A stretch of 64,000 nt of DNA from Pseudomonas parafulva (GTDB taxonomy: Bacteria; Pseudomonadota; Gammaproteobacteria; Pseudomonadales; Pseudomonadaceae), in assembly GCF_000800255.1 (NCBI RefSeq), contig NZ_CP009747.1, positions 4,092,001-4,156,000 of the forward strand. The letters are read 5' to 3'. Positions 10,267 to 18,216 of the stretch are shown in pieces. Both the position numbers and the translations under genes were made by a program. The notes below the pieces were generated by a model. That model saw only the letters and a program-made list of their open reading frames with translations. It was not told the origin of the DNA and ran no database searches. Numbering within the stretch: position 1 is the stretch's first letter; every line of letters starts with the position of its first letter.

Positions 10267-11136
10267 CTAGAACCCGACTCCCGCCACTTCCTGGGCAACG
10301 CCCAGAAACGCGGCCGGCAAGCGCGCCTGTCGACGCTCCTTCAGGCAGTACAGGTACTCGTGCATCACCGGCGCATGCTCCAGGGTGAGCACGCGCAGTT
10401 CCGGGGTCAGGGGCACTTCATGGCGGGCGATGACACTGACGCCGATATTGCGCAGCACCCCTTCACGGATCGACTCGCGACTGCCGATCTCCAGCAATGC
10501 GCCCGCCTTGACGCCAGCCTCGTCGAGCAGCCGTTCGGTAAGCTGGCGCGTGGTCGAGCCGCGTTCGCGCATCAGCAGGCAGTGCCCGGCGAGCGCCTCG
10601 ATGGTCACGTGCTGGCGCTGCGCCAACGGATGGCTACGGTGCACCGCCACCACCAGCGGATCGCTGCCCAACAGCCGCCGCACCAAGCGCGCATCCTCGA
10701 CACACTGCGACGAGGCAGCGACATCCACGCGGTAGTCTTCGAGCATCTCCAGCACCTGCTGCGAGTTACCGATCTCGACGGTCACCTCGACCTGCGGCAG
10801 CCGCTCACGAAAGACCTTCACCAGCTCGAGCATGTAGTACGGCGCCGTAGCCGCCAGACGCAGGCTGCCCTGTCCCTGGGCGCCATTGCGCAGCTCGAAC
10901 TCGATCTCCGCTTCCTGCTGCAGCAGCGCCTTGACTCGTGGCAGCAAGCGCACGCCTTCGTCGCTGAGCACCAGCCGCCGCCCGCCCCTGTAGAACAGCT
11001 CGATGCCGTACTGGCTTTCCAGGTTGCGCACCTGCGTAGTCACCGTCGGCTGACTCAGCCCAAGCTTCTTCGCCGCCTGAGTGATGCTGCCCAGGCGCGC
11101 CACCATATAGAACGCCCTTAGCTCGGCGCTCAGCAT
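10267..11136 (-). CDS. LysR-family transcriptional regulator
   Basis: A 289-residue LysR regulator. The N-terminal winged helix spans residues 1-60 (FYMVARLGSITQAAKKLGLSQPTVTTQVRNLE). The rest is a two-lobed effector-binding domain. It sits upstream of the 2-aminoethylphosphonate-type uptake operon on the same strand, so it is the likely regulator of that operon; the effector is unknown. ATG 11136 is chosen because the helix-turn-helix begins at once, as in most LysR proteins. There is no ribosome site before it; instead a 9-bp perfect hairpin (11141-11161) sits only 4 bases upstream of the start codon. Confidence 0.85.
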   Translation of the reverse strand: MLSAELRAFYMVARLGSITQAAKKLGLSQPTVTTQVRNLESQYGIELFYRGGRRLVLSDEGVRLLPRVKALLQQEAEIEFELRNGAQGQGSLRLAATAPYYMLELVKVFRERLPQVEVTVEIGNSQQVLEMLEDYRVDVAASSQCVEDARLVRRLLGSDPLVVAVHRSHPLAQRQHVTIEALAGHCLLMRERGSTTRQLTERLLDEAGVKAGALLEIGSRESIREGVLRNIGVSVIARHEVPLTPELRVLTLEHAPVMHEYLYCLKERRQARLPAAFLGVAQEVAGVGF

Positions 11137-11140
11137 AGGG

Positions 11141-11161
11141 GGCCGCCCCGGAGGGGCGGCC
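11141..11161 (-). terminator. perfect GC hairpin between cadA and the LysR gene
   Basis: A perfect 9-bp stem (GGCCGCCCC paired with GGGGCGGCC) with a 3-base loop lies just before the LysR start codon. It could end cadA transcription or hide the LysR translation start. No T-run follows, so it is not a standard intrinsic terminator. Confidence 0.45.
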
Positions 11162-11180
11162 AGCCGCAAGCTTCGAGCGG

Positions 11181-11350
11181 CAAGCGGCAAGTCACAGCGG
11201 TCAGGCGTCGTCTCATCAATCGCACATTCCCCTCGATCAGCTTGAAGCTTGAAGCTTGAAGCTTGAGCCGCAAGTTTCGAGCTACAAGCGGCAAGTCACA
11301 GCGGTGCGGCGTCGTCTCATCAATCGCACATTCCCCTCGATCAGCTTGAA
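11181..11350. repeat. two 66-bp direct repeats around a tandem 7-bp repeat
   Basis: Positions 11181-11246 and 11285-11350 are nearly identical 66-bp copies (two differences, near the middle), with start points 104 bases apart. Between them, from 11240, the heptamer GCTTGAA is repeated four times (last copy ends in G). The copies contain CGTCGTCTCATCAATCGCAC. The block sits between the cadA stop and the LysR start. Similar GCTTGAA-type arrays are common between Pseudomonas genes; the duplicated 66-mer is less usual. No coding function is proposed. Confidence 0.85.
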
Positions 11351-11375
11351 ACTTGCCGCTCAAAACTTGCCGCTG

Positions 11376-13658
11376 CTACTGACGTAGAAGTCGCAAGCCG
11401 TTGAAGACCACCAGCAGGCTCACGCCCATGTCGGCGAACACTGCCATCCATAGGGTGGCCAGGCCGGCGAAGGTCACGGCCAGGAAGATTGCCTTGACCC
11501 CCAGGGCCAGCACGATGTTCTGGATCAGAATGGCCGCGCTCTGGCGTGACAGCCTGACGAACGCCGGAATTTTGCGCAAGTCGTCGTCCATCAGCGCCAC
11601 ATCGGCGGTCTCGATGGCGGTGTCGGTGCCGGCGGCGGCCATGGCGAAACCGATCTCGGCGCGGGCCAGGGCCGGGGCGTCATTGATGCCGTCGCCGACC
11701 ATGCCGACCCGATGCCCTTGGGCGTACAGGTCTTCGATGCTCTTGAGCTTATCGGCCGGCAGCAGATTGCCTTCGGCGCGGTCGATGCCGACCTGGGCGG
11801 CGATGGCCTGGGCCGTGTGCGGGTTATCGCCGGTCAGCATCAGCGTCTTGATACCCAGTTCATGCAACTCGGCAATGGCCTGGCGGCTGCTGTCCTTGAC
11901 CGTGTCGGCCACGGCGAACAGCGCCAGCGGGCCGGAGCGGTCGAGCAGCAGCACCACGGTCTTGCCCTGACGCTCCAGCCGGTCCAATTGTGCTTCCAGC
12001 GCAGGAGAGCACAGGCCCAGTTCCTCCACCAGGCGATGGTTGCCCAAGTGATAGACCTCACCGTCGATCTCGCCGCGCACGCCGCGCCCGGCCAGCGCCG
12101 CGAACTCGCTGACCGGGCTCAGGGCAATGTTCTGTTCGCGGCCATACTGGGCGATGGCGCGCGACACCGGATGGTCGGAGCGCTCACCGAGGCTGGCGGC
12201 GAGCGCCTGGGCACGGCTGTCGAAACGCGAGTCGAGCAGGGTGAAGTCGGTCTGCACCGGCTTGCCATGGGTGATGGTGCCGGTCTTGTCCAACGCCAGG
12301 TAATCGAGCTTGCGACCGCCTTCAAGGTAGATGCCGCCCTTGATCAGAATGCCCTTGCGCGCCGCCGCCGCCAGGCCGCTGACGATGGTCACCGGCGTGG
12401 AAATCACCAAGGCACAGGGGCACGCCACTACCAGCAGCACCAACGCGCGATAGACCCAGTCGAACCAGGCGCCGGCCATGAACAGCGGCGGAATCAACGC
12501 CACCGCCAGGGCGATGGCAAACACGGCGGGCGTGTAGACCCGCGAGAACTGGTCGACGAAGCGCTGGGTCGGTGCCCGCGCGCCCTGTGCCTGTTCCACG
12601 GCCTTGATGATGCGCGCCAGGGTCGATTGCCCAGCGCCAGCCGTGACACGGTACTCCAGTGCCCCGGCCTGGTTGATGGTGCCTGCGAACAGCTTGTCGC
12701 CCAGGCCCTTCTCCACGGGCAAACTTTCGCCGGTGATCGGCGCCTGATCGACGCTGGACTGACCCTCGACCACCTCGCCGTCCAGCCCGATGCGCTCACC
12801 GGGACGCACCCGCACCCGCGCACCGATCGCCACCTCGCGCACCTCCACTTCACGCCACTGGCCATCGGCCTGCTGCACGGTGGCCATGTCCGGGGCGAGT
12901 TGCATGAGGCCGCTGATGGCGTTGCGCGCACGATCCAACGAGCGCGCCTCGATCACCTCGGCGAGGGTAAACAGCACCATGACCATGGCCGCTTCCGGCC
13001 ACTGACCGATCAGCACCGCACCGGTGACGGCAATGCTCATCAGCGCGTTGATGTTGAGGTTGCGGTTCTTCAGGGCGATCCAGCCTTTCTTGTAGGTGCC
13101 CAGGCCACAGCCGAGGATAGCGGCCAGCGCCAGCGCGGCCACCAGCCACTCCGGCGCCAGGCCGGAAAAGTGCACGACTTCTGCAGCGATGGCGGCCAAT
13201 CCGGAGAGCACCAGCGGCCGCCAGCGGGTCTTGTGCGCGCCCGGCGCGCTGGCGCTGCCGTCGTCTGCGTCGGCCAGGGGTTCGGCCTTCATGCCCAGGC
13301 TGTCGATGGCACGCACGATGGACGCGGTGTCGTCGAGGGTATGGCGCACGCCGAGGATACGGTTGATCAGGTTGAATTCCAGTTGCTCGATGCCGGCGAG
13401 CTTGCCCAGTTTGTCCTGGATCAGCGTCTGCTCGGTGGGGCAGTCCATGGCGTCGATGCGGAAGCGGCTCAGGCGCGCGCCGTCACTGGCTTTGTCGGTC
13501 AGTTGCACGAAGGCAGGCGCAGCCGCGCGGGTGCTGCAGCAACTGCCGCCGGGGCTGGCATGGGAGTGGTCATGGCCGCCATGATCGTGTCCCTGGTGAT
13601 CGTGTCCATGATCGTGATCGTGCTCATGCGTAGGGTGGTGACTGACCGGCTGGTTCAT
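11376..13658 (-). CDS. cadA: cadmium/zinc-translocating P-type ATPase
   Basis: A 760-residue inner-membrane P1B-type ATPase that exports Cd2+, Zn2+ or Pb2+. The N-terminus is a His/Asp-rich metal-binding tail (HEHDHDHGHDHQGHDHGG), followed by a GGSCCS Cys pair and a heavy-metal-associated-like domain with MDCPTEQ. Catalytic features are TGES in the actuator domain, the membrane CPC metal site (VVACPCALV), the phosphorylation site DKTGTIT, and GDGINDAPALA. The start is ATG 13658 (MNQPVSHH) with AGGG seven bases upstream; a longer frame would run into the regulator's operator. It is divergent from cadR and controlled by the operator at 13712-13732. Confidence 0.92.
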   Translation of the reverse strand: MNQPVSHHPTHEHDHDHGHDHQGHDHGGHDHSHASPGGSCCSTRAAAPAFVQLTDKASDGARLSRFRIDAMDCPTEQTLIQDKLGKLAGIEQLEFNLINRILGVRHTLDDTASIVRAIDSLGMKAEPLADADDGSASAPGAHKTRWRPLVLSGLAAIAAEVVHFSGLAPEWLVAALALAAILGCGLGTYKKGWIALKNRNLNINALMSIAVTGAVLIGQWPEAAMVMVLFTLAEVIEARSLDRARNAISGLMQLAPDMATVQQADGQWREVEVREVAIGARVRVRPGERIGLDGEVVEGQSSVDQAPITGESLPVEKGLGDKLFAGTINQAGALEYRVTAGAGQSTLARIIKAVEQAQGARAPTQRFVDQFSRVYTPAVFAIALAVALIPPLFMAGAWFDWVYRALVLLVVACPCALVISTPVTIVSGLAAAARKGILIKGGIYLEGGRKLDYLALDKTGTITHGKPVQTDFTLLDSRFDSRAQALAASLGERSDHPVSRAIAQYGREQNIALSPVSEFAALAGRGVRGEIDGEVYHLGNHRLVEELGLCSPALEAQLDRLERQGKTVVLLLDRSGPLALFAVADTVKDSSRQAIAELHELGIKTLMLTGDNPHTAQAIAAQVGIDRAEGNLLPADKLKSIEDLYAQGHRVGMVGDGINDAPALARAEIGFAMAAAGTDTAIETADVALMDDDLRKIPAFVRLSRQSAAILIQNIVLALGVKAIFLAVTFAGLATLWMAVFADMGVSLLVVFNGLRLLRQ

Positions 13659-13704
13659 AGGTTCGCCCTGATCGAGAGTGCCCACTGACGGGGTGTTGTT
13701 GCCA

Positions 13705-13735
13705 AGTGAACACCCTGTAGCCACTATAGGGTCAA
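13705..13735 (-). promoter_or_regulatory. cadA promoter with CadR operator
   Basis: Read on the minus strand, TTGACC (-35, 13735-13730) and TTCACT (-10-like, 13710-13705) are separated by 19 bases, the over-long spacing typical of MerR-controlled promoters. The spacer holds the dyad ACCCTATAGTGGCTACAGGG (right edge 13732), which matches the CadR box I know from P. putida. CadR bound here would untwist the promoter when cadmium or zinc is present. Confidence 0.85.
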
Positions 13736-13756
13736 GCACTCAAGGGGGAACGCGCG

Positions 13757-14200
13757 ATGAAGATCGGAGAATTGGCCAAGGTGACCGACTGCGCCGTGGA
13801 GACCATTCGCTACTACGAGCGTGAGGCATTGCTCCCCGAACCGGCCCGTAGCGAAGGCAATTACCGGCTGTATACCCAGGCGCACGTGGAGCGCCTGACG
13901 TTCATCCGCAACTGCCGCACCCTAGACATGACCCTCGACGAAATCCGCAGTCTGTTGCGCCTGCGCGACAGTCCCGAGGGGGCCTGCGGCAGCGTCAATG
14001 CGCTGATCGACGAGCATATCGAGCACGTACAGGCGAGGATCGACGGGCTGGTGGCGCTGCAACAGCAACTGGTGGAGTTGCGCCGGCAGTGCAATGTGCA
14101 GGGGGAGGAATGCGCGATTTTGCAGCAGTTGGAGGTCAATGGCGCGGTGACGGCGCCGGAGGTCGAGCATTCGCACGTGGGGCGTAGCCACGGGCATTGA
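13757..14200 (+). CDS. cadR: MerR-family cadmium-responsive regulator CadR
   Basis: A 147-residue MerR-family activator. The N-terminal HTH begins MKIGELAKVTDCAVETIRYYE, followed by the dimerisation helix. Metal-binding Cys lie near residues 77 (EGACGSVN), 112 (RQCN) and 119 (EECAIL), in the pattern of the Cd/Pb group. The C-terminal His-rich tail (HSHVGRSHGH) is typical of CadR. It is divergent from cadA, with the shared operator between them. It is expected to repress its own promoter and activate cadA on Cd2+ or Zn2+. Confidence 0.92.
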   Translation: MKIGELAKVTDCAVETIRYYEREALLPEPARSEGNYRLYTQAHVERLTFIRNCRTLDMTLDEIRSLLRLRDSPEGACGSVNALIDEHIEHVQARIDGLVALQQQLVELRRQCNVQGEECAILQQLEVNGAVTAPEVEHSHVGRSHGH

Positions 14201-14231
14201 TCGGACTGGAGTCGGGATGTAGGAAGTCGCA

Positions 14232-14264
14232 GCGTTGCCGGGGTTCGATGCGCCCCGGCAACGC
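14232..14264. terminator. bidirectional hairpin between cadR and thyA
   Basis: A 12-bp perfect stem (GCGTTGCCGGGG paired with CCCCGGCAACGC) with a 9-base loop lies between the convergent cadR and thyA 3' ends. It probably limits read-through in both directions. No strong T-run is present. Confidence 0.6.
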
Positions 14265-14272
14265 GGTATGAA

Positions 14273-14587
14273 TCAGACCGCCATGGGCGCGGTCATCGGT
14301 GCATGGTGCTCATAGCCTTCGAGCCAGAAGTCGCTCGGCTCGATCTTCTCCAGCCATTCGGGTTCGTACTTGCCCGTCTTGGCGAACTCCGGTACGCGCT
14401 CGCTGATCATCAGCTTCGGCGCTGCCAGCGGCTCACGCTTCATCTGCTCGTTGAGCATGTCCAGGTGGTTTTCGTACACATGGGCGTCGCCGATGAAGTA
14501 GGTGAACCAGCGTGGGGTATAGCCGGTGAGACGCCCGAACAGCGACAGCAGCGCCGCGCCCTCGGTGAGGTTGAACGGGGTGCCCAG
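14273..14587 (-). pseudogene. thyA: host thyA, 3' part (cut off by the island)
   Basis: These 105 codons (104 residues plus stop) are the C-terminal third of the host thymidylate synthase, starting [23 protein letters not shown] and ending APMTAPMAV. The part holds the dUMP-contact Asn of PFN, the GDAHVYENH stretch and the essential C-terminus. The catalytic Cys is in the other piece (42011-42667). The island boundary is at 14587/14588. A short frame opens with an island-derived GTG at 14596, but it has no ribosome site and cannot give an active enzyme. The two pieces together encode exactly 323 residues. Confidence 0.93.
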
Positions 14588-14891
14588 CAATTTCACCCCC
14601 CACCTTTACTGCACATTACGTTGACTTGTAATGCCTTCCAAGCAACTTGGTATATGTGCATTATAGATTTTGCACATTACCTGCGCAACCCTTAATACTG
14701 GATAAACCACCAGTTTTTTAAAGTCCTTTCAAAGCTCATCTTCTCCTGCCCCCCCCCGAGATACGAGGCCTTCAGCCAAGAAATTGCCTCATCCTGGCAA
14801 TGTGCTATCCATGGTGTCGGGGAAATCAATCTCCCTAGGATCAACTCCAGCGCTTCCGCAGCCGCTAAGACACAACCAGCAAGGAGAATCG
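14588..14891. other. island left end, no gene
   Basis: About 300 bases between the thyA fragment and the first island gene. The outer 100 bases hold the terminal repeats and TGCACATT motifs. A minus-strand open frame at 14692-14922 has no ribosome site and overlaps the start of the 14892 gene; I do not call it. No convincing promoter was identified. Confidence 0.6.
14611..14643 (+). repeat. left-end inverted repeat of the island
   Basis: GCACATTACG (14611-14620) and CCTTCCAAGC (14634-14643) lie 23 bases inside the left junction. The right end carries GCACAGTACG and CCTTCCAAGC in inverted orientation. The TGCACATT motif occurs again at 14671-14678. These are probable recombinase binding sites. 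Confidence 0.65.
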
Positions 14892-15950
14892 ATGCGCCTA
14901 GATCAGATGCCATACCACTCAATGCCCACCTTGGCCGTCCTTCCGTTCCGGCAGTTCCGCATCGGATGGACGTGGCAGCTGAGGGCGCTCAAGCTCTTCC
15001 CCGACTCCCAGCTGTCCTGGAAGCGTTACTTCTACGATAACGGCAGTGGCCATGCGAGGGTGGCTGTTTTCGCCTCCTACGAGGAGGCCATGGAAGCGGC
15101 AGACGAGTTCAACAGCCGCACCAGTGAACTGGTCGTCCAGGCGGTACCAGATCCTGTGCTGCAGAGCTCGACCACCCTGAAGGTCGAGAAAGCACTGACA
15201 GCGGCGCGCCGTATCCAGGGAGAAGAGGAGCTCATGGAGCGCGAGGCGATCAAGCGGAACGCCCATCTGCCCCGGCTCTCGGTGCAAGAGCTGAAACTGC
15301 ACAATACGATGGAGAGCTTGCGCCAACCCCTTTACGAGGAGCTCGAACGAGCCCCCTATGTGGATGTGGTGGCCCTACCGCATTTCAACACATGCCTTCG
15401 CCGTGTCGATGACCAGACATGGGAGCAGATTGGAGCCCTGTCTCCCAAACGCTCGCAGATCTGTCTACGCGAAGTGACAGCCAAAGGGTTTGGTCTTTCG
15501 GGAGCTGACCACTGGGGAAGAACCAAAGCGCAGATACGCGCACTCTTACTCCCCCGAGCCAATCAGCTGTTGCAGTTAGCAAGCGTCAAGCAAATGCTCG
15601 CCGAGGCAAGGATGCGCGGCCAAAGGGTACTGGTCTGCGGTGGCTTCGTGTTTTGGTATGAGGACGACGGGGTGCCACGGTGGGTGGTGAAAAACACGGG
15701 TGGCGAGTCCAACAGCGATGAAGGAAACACCCTTTGGCACGAGGGAACGATCCTATCTAAGAACCATGGTCGTATAGTCGTGCTCCCCTATATCAAGGAG
15801 AACGGGGAAAAGGTTCAAGGGCACACGAAGAATGCACCACACGATGGAAAGGCGTTGCCCCGGCATTCTGAGCAGTACGTCACCCTCCCTTTCGAGATCT
15901 TGGATGGTGACCTCATGATCGGACTGTTTGGTGAACTCCACTATGAGTAA
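14892..15950 (+). CDS. hypothetical island protein (352 aa)
   Basis: I do not recognise this family. The start is ATG 14892 with AAGGAG five bases upstream; upstream in-frame codons are not needed. The protein appears soluble, with no signal peptide or membrane segment. Residues 60-85 (ARVAVFASYEEAMEAADEFN) look like a small alpha/beta unit. The middle (about 95-150) is helical and charged, and the C-terminal 120 residues are rich in aromatic and beta residues (VLVCGGFVFWYEDDGVPRWVVKNTGG). It stands alone at the island's left edge, followed by the beta-protein/sce7726 pair. A role in defence or island maintenance is only a guess from position. Confidence 0.7.
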   Translation: MRLDQMPYHSMPTLAVLPFRQFRIGWTWQLRALKLFPDSQLSWKRYFYDNGSGHARVAVFASYEEAMEAADEFNSRTSELVVQAVPDPVLQSSTTLKVEKALTAARRIQGEEELMEREAIKRNAHLPRLSVQELKLHNTMESLRQPLYEELERAPYVDVVALPHFNTCLRRVDDQTWEQIGALSPKRSQICLREVTAKGFGLSGADHWGRTKAQIRALLLPRANQLLQLASVKQMLAEARMRGQRVLVCGGFVFWYEDDGVPRWVVKNTGGESNSDEGNTLWHEGTILSKNHGRIVVLPYIKENGEKVQGHTKNAPHDGKALPRHSEQYVTLPFEILDGDLMIGLFGELHYE

Positions 15951-16217
15951 CCCACTGACTAATCGGACATAAGTGCACCCCGTATCCCAAAAACAACGCA
16001 TCCCAGGAAACAACGCATTAAAGCTTTTATTGACTGGCTAAGTGCTATCGTACCAATCTCCATCTGCCGTCTCGCTGGGAGCATGAGGTCGGCCAGTGGC
16101 AGTGAGCAAAACCGACATGTGCCATATGTCGACGCTCGCTGATCGCCGGGGCCTGTGAGTCGCCATGCCTTCAGCATTACGGCGAAACCGTTTTTCACAG
16201 CATGCAAGGAGCGCAAG

Positions 16218-17282
16218 ATGCAGTACGTGGCTTGTTTACGAGTTGGTCAGAATGACGTTAAGGCGCTGATAAATCTGGAAGACCACAGGCGGGAAGTCAT
16301 GGCTCCGCTGTTGGACATGCGAGGTGACGACGACAGACATCTTCAAACATTCCTAGCAAGTTGGACTGAGCATCCTTTTTTCCTAGACGTTTCAAGAATA
16401 ACGAAGGACGTTGGTGAAGAATTCATTACTACCAATGACCTGCACAATCCTCATGGCGCGTTTGAGAACAAACGTCGATTCTTCTCCGATGTGGCAGGCA
16501 TCAACCAGAACGTTATACCTGTGGTTTCCTGGGTTGATGACGATCCCCAACGAGCAGTCATCCAAAGTGCACTGGCTCTCCAGGGCGATTTCCCCCATAT
16601 AGCCATCAGGGTTACCTGTCCGGAAAACCCCACCCCGACTTCGTGGAACAGATTGCTATCAATTCTGGATGCTCTTGAAAGCCCAGACACCGCGACGGTG
16701 ATTTTGGACTTCGGTGCAACAGCTCCGGCCAATACTGCCTCAGGGTCGGATTTCAATGTATCCCTGCGTCAACTCAACAGCTACCAGATACGGAATCTGG
16801 TTCTGATGAGCACCTCCTTTCCTATCGACAAGCCGGCCTCAAATACCTCCCGTTCCTCCGCCTGCTATGACGTTGCATGGCAAGCAAGGGTCGACACCAC
16901 TGGCATAGAGTCAGATATCGTCTATGGGGATTATGCAGCCACCAACCCAACCGCCTCAATGGAATACATACGAGGCATGCCTGTCCTTCCTTTCGCTTGC
17001 TACTACACCCCAACGGAATGGTGGCAGCGACGCAAAGGCTCGGATAAGGAATTTGTGCGATACATAGAGATCGCTCAAGAGATCAGAGGCTTGCCGGGGT
17101 ATCACGGCGACGACTTCTGCTGGGCCACTCGTGAGTACAGCAGAATTGTCGCCACATCTACCGGCTACGGGAACAACGGAACATGGAATGGATACAGGAT
17201 CAATCAGCATATCTGCGCCATGATCCAATCCATCGTAGATACTGACGGCTTCGATGACCTCGACGCCGATGACTTACTCTAA
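16218..17282 (+). CDS. beta family protein (sce7726 partner)
   Basis: A 354-residue soluble protein matching the 'beta protein' family. Typical features are the opening MQYVACLRVGQNDVKAL, the strand-loop segments IPVVSWVDDDPQRAVIQ and VILDFGA, and the late WWQRRKGS and RINQHI stretches. These proteins are often encoded beside sce7726-type genes, as here: the two genes converge and overlap by 3-4 bases at their stops. The start is ATG 16218 with AAGGAG six bases upstream. The biochemical role is unknown; the pairing with a nuclease-like protein in an island suggests defence. This is inference from context. Confidence 0.68.
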   Translation: MQYVACLRVGQNDVKALINLEDHRREVMAPLLDMRGDDDRHLQTFLASWTEHPFFLDVSRITKDVGEEFITTNDLHNPHGAFENKRRFFSDVAGINQNVIPVVSWVDDDPQRAVIQSALALQGDFPHIAIRVTCPENPTPTSWNRLLSILDALESPDTATVILDFGATAPANTASGSDFNVSLRQLNSYQIRNLVLMSTSFPIDKPASNTSRSSACYDVAWQARVDTTGIESDIVYGDYAATNPTASMEYIRGMPVLPFACYYTPTEWWQRRKGSDKEFVRYIEIAQEIRGLPGYHGDDFCWATREYSRIVATSTGYGNNGTWNGYRINQHICAMIQSIVDTDGFDDLDADDLL

Positions 17283-17824
17283 CGATAACGTTGTTTCAGG
17301 CTGACCAATACATGTGACCTGATCACATCCATGGGAAGGGCGTCGCTGAGCTGGCGGCGCACTTCTTTTATGAGGTCGCGACTTTTCGTTGGCACCCCAT
17401 GCTGGTTAGCGAGTGCATCCAACTCACTACGCCACAAAAATCCCGTAAGGTGGAATTTATCCTGGAGCTTGTTGGGCTTCGCCTTTCGAATCATCGCCAT
17501 GCCGGAATAGTCATCGACGACGAGTACGCCAACATGCGGAAGACATGACTCAAGAGCCTTCATTAAGTGCTTTGAATGGCAGCATAGCCAGACTTCGTCA
17601 AAGCACGCCATATAGGCCTGCTGCTGACCCTCCCAGCGAGTCAACGTGTCAGCATGGGACTTGATTTCGAAAGCGGTCAGCTTCCCATTGGCGTGAACGA
17701 GATCGGCGCGTCTGGCCTTATCGATGAAGCACAGCTCCTCGATGAAGACGTCACTCTCTTCATGGGACATCGCTTTCGCGACCCACTGCTTGAGGATTGG
17801 GCGGATTTCGGTTGGATTCAACAT
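17279..17824 (-). CDS. sce7726 family protein (nuclease-like)
   Basis: A 181-residue protein of the sce7726 family. Residues 30-65 contain a PD-(D/E)xK-like pattern: RADLVHANGKLTAFEIKSHADTL, where Asp, Glu and Lys (D..EIK) are the likely catalytic residues. VGVLVVDDYSGMAMIRKAK and a C-terminal helical segment follow. It converges on and slightly overlaps the beta-protein gene. Family function is not established; a DNA-cleaving role in defence is plausible from the motif. The start is the first ATG at 17824. Confidence 0.7.
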   Translation of the reverse strand: MLNPTEIRPILKQWVAKAMSHEESDVFIEELCFIDKARRADLVHANGKLTAFEIKSHADTLTRWEGQQQAYMACFDEVWLCCHSKHLMKALESCLPHVGVLVVDDYSGMAMIRKAKPNKLQDKFHLTGFLWRSELDALANQHGVPTKSRDLIKEVRRQLSDALPMDVIRSHVLVSLKQRYR

Positions 17825-18216
17825 GCGCGGATTATAGACAGACAGTTGACGCTTCTCACGCTAAAAAAGCGCCCAGTCGTCGACGACCACAGAGTCCGTA
17901 CCTGCATGATAAATATGTTGCACGAGGCTGGTGGTACGCCCGATAGCAGCTTGGGCCAAGGTTTCCTGTCCTCACCTGCTCATCCCTGGCCGACCTCATT
18001 CCGTGATGCTGCGCCCGGCGAGGCATGGGACGTTCGCGCAGACCTATAGTGCGGACGATCGTTTATCCCAGCGATCGTAGCCGAAACTGCTGGCTTCATA
18101 GCGGCCATTGATTCGAAATTATCTGCCATCATAATGGCACTGCCTCCGGGAGCAGCTCAGAGGCCTGCTTTTACTTGCTGTTGTGCCCGCCATCTACCCA
18201 CACCTAAGGACAGCAG
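17825..18216. other. intergenic region upstream of gajA
   Basis: A 390-base gap between the divergent sce7726 and gajA genes. A plausible promoter for gajA is TTGATT (18108-18113) and CATAAT (18130-18135), 16 bases apart, about 80 bases before the start codon. Open frames here are shadows without ribosome sites. Confidence 0.45.

Noticed and set aside
14692..14922. Open frame of 76 codons on the minus strand at the island left end
   Set aside because: No ribosome site, overlaps the start of the well-supported 14892 gene and its upstream region, and the product has no family likeness.
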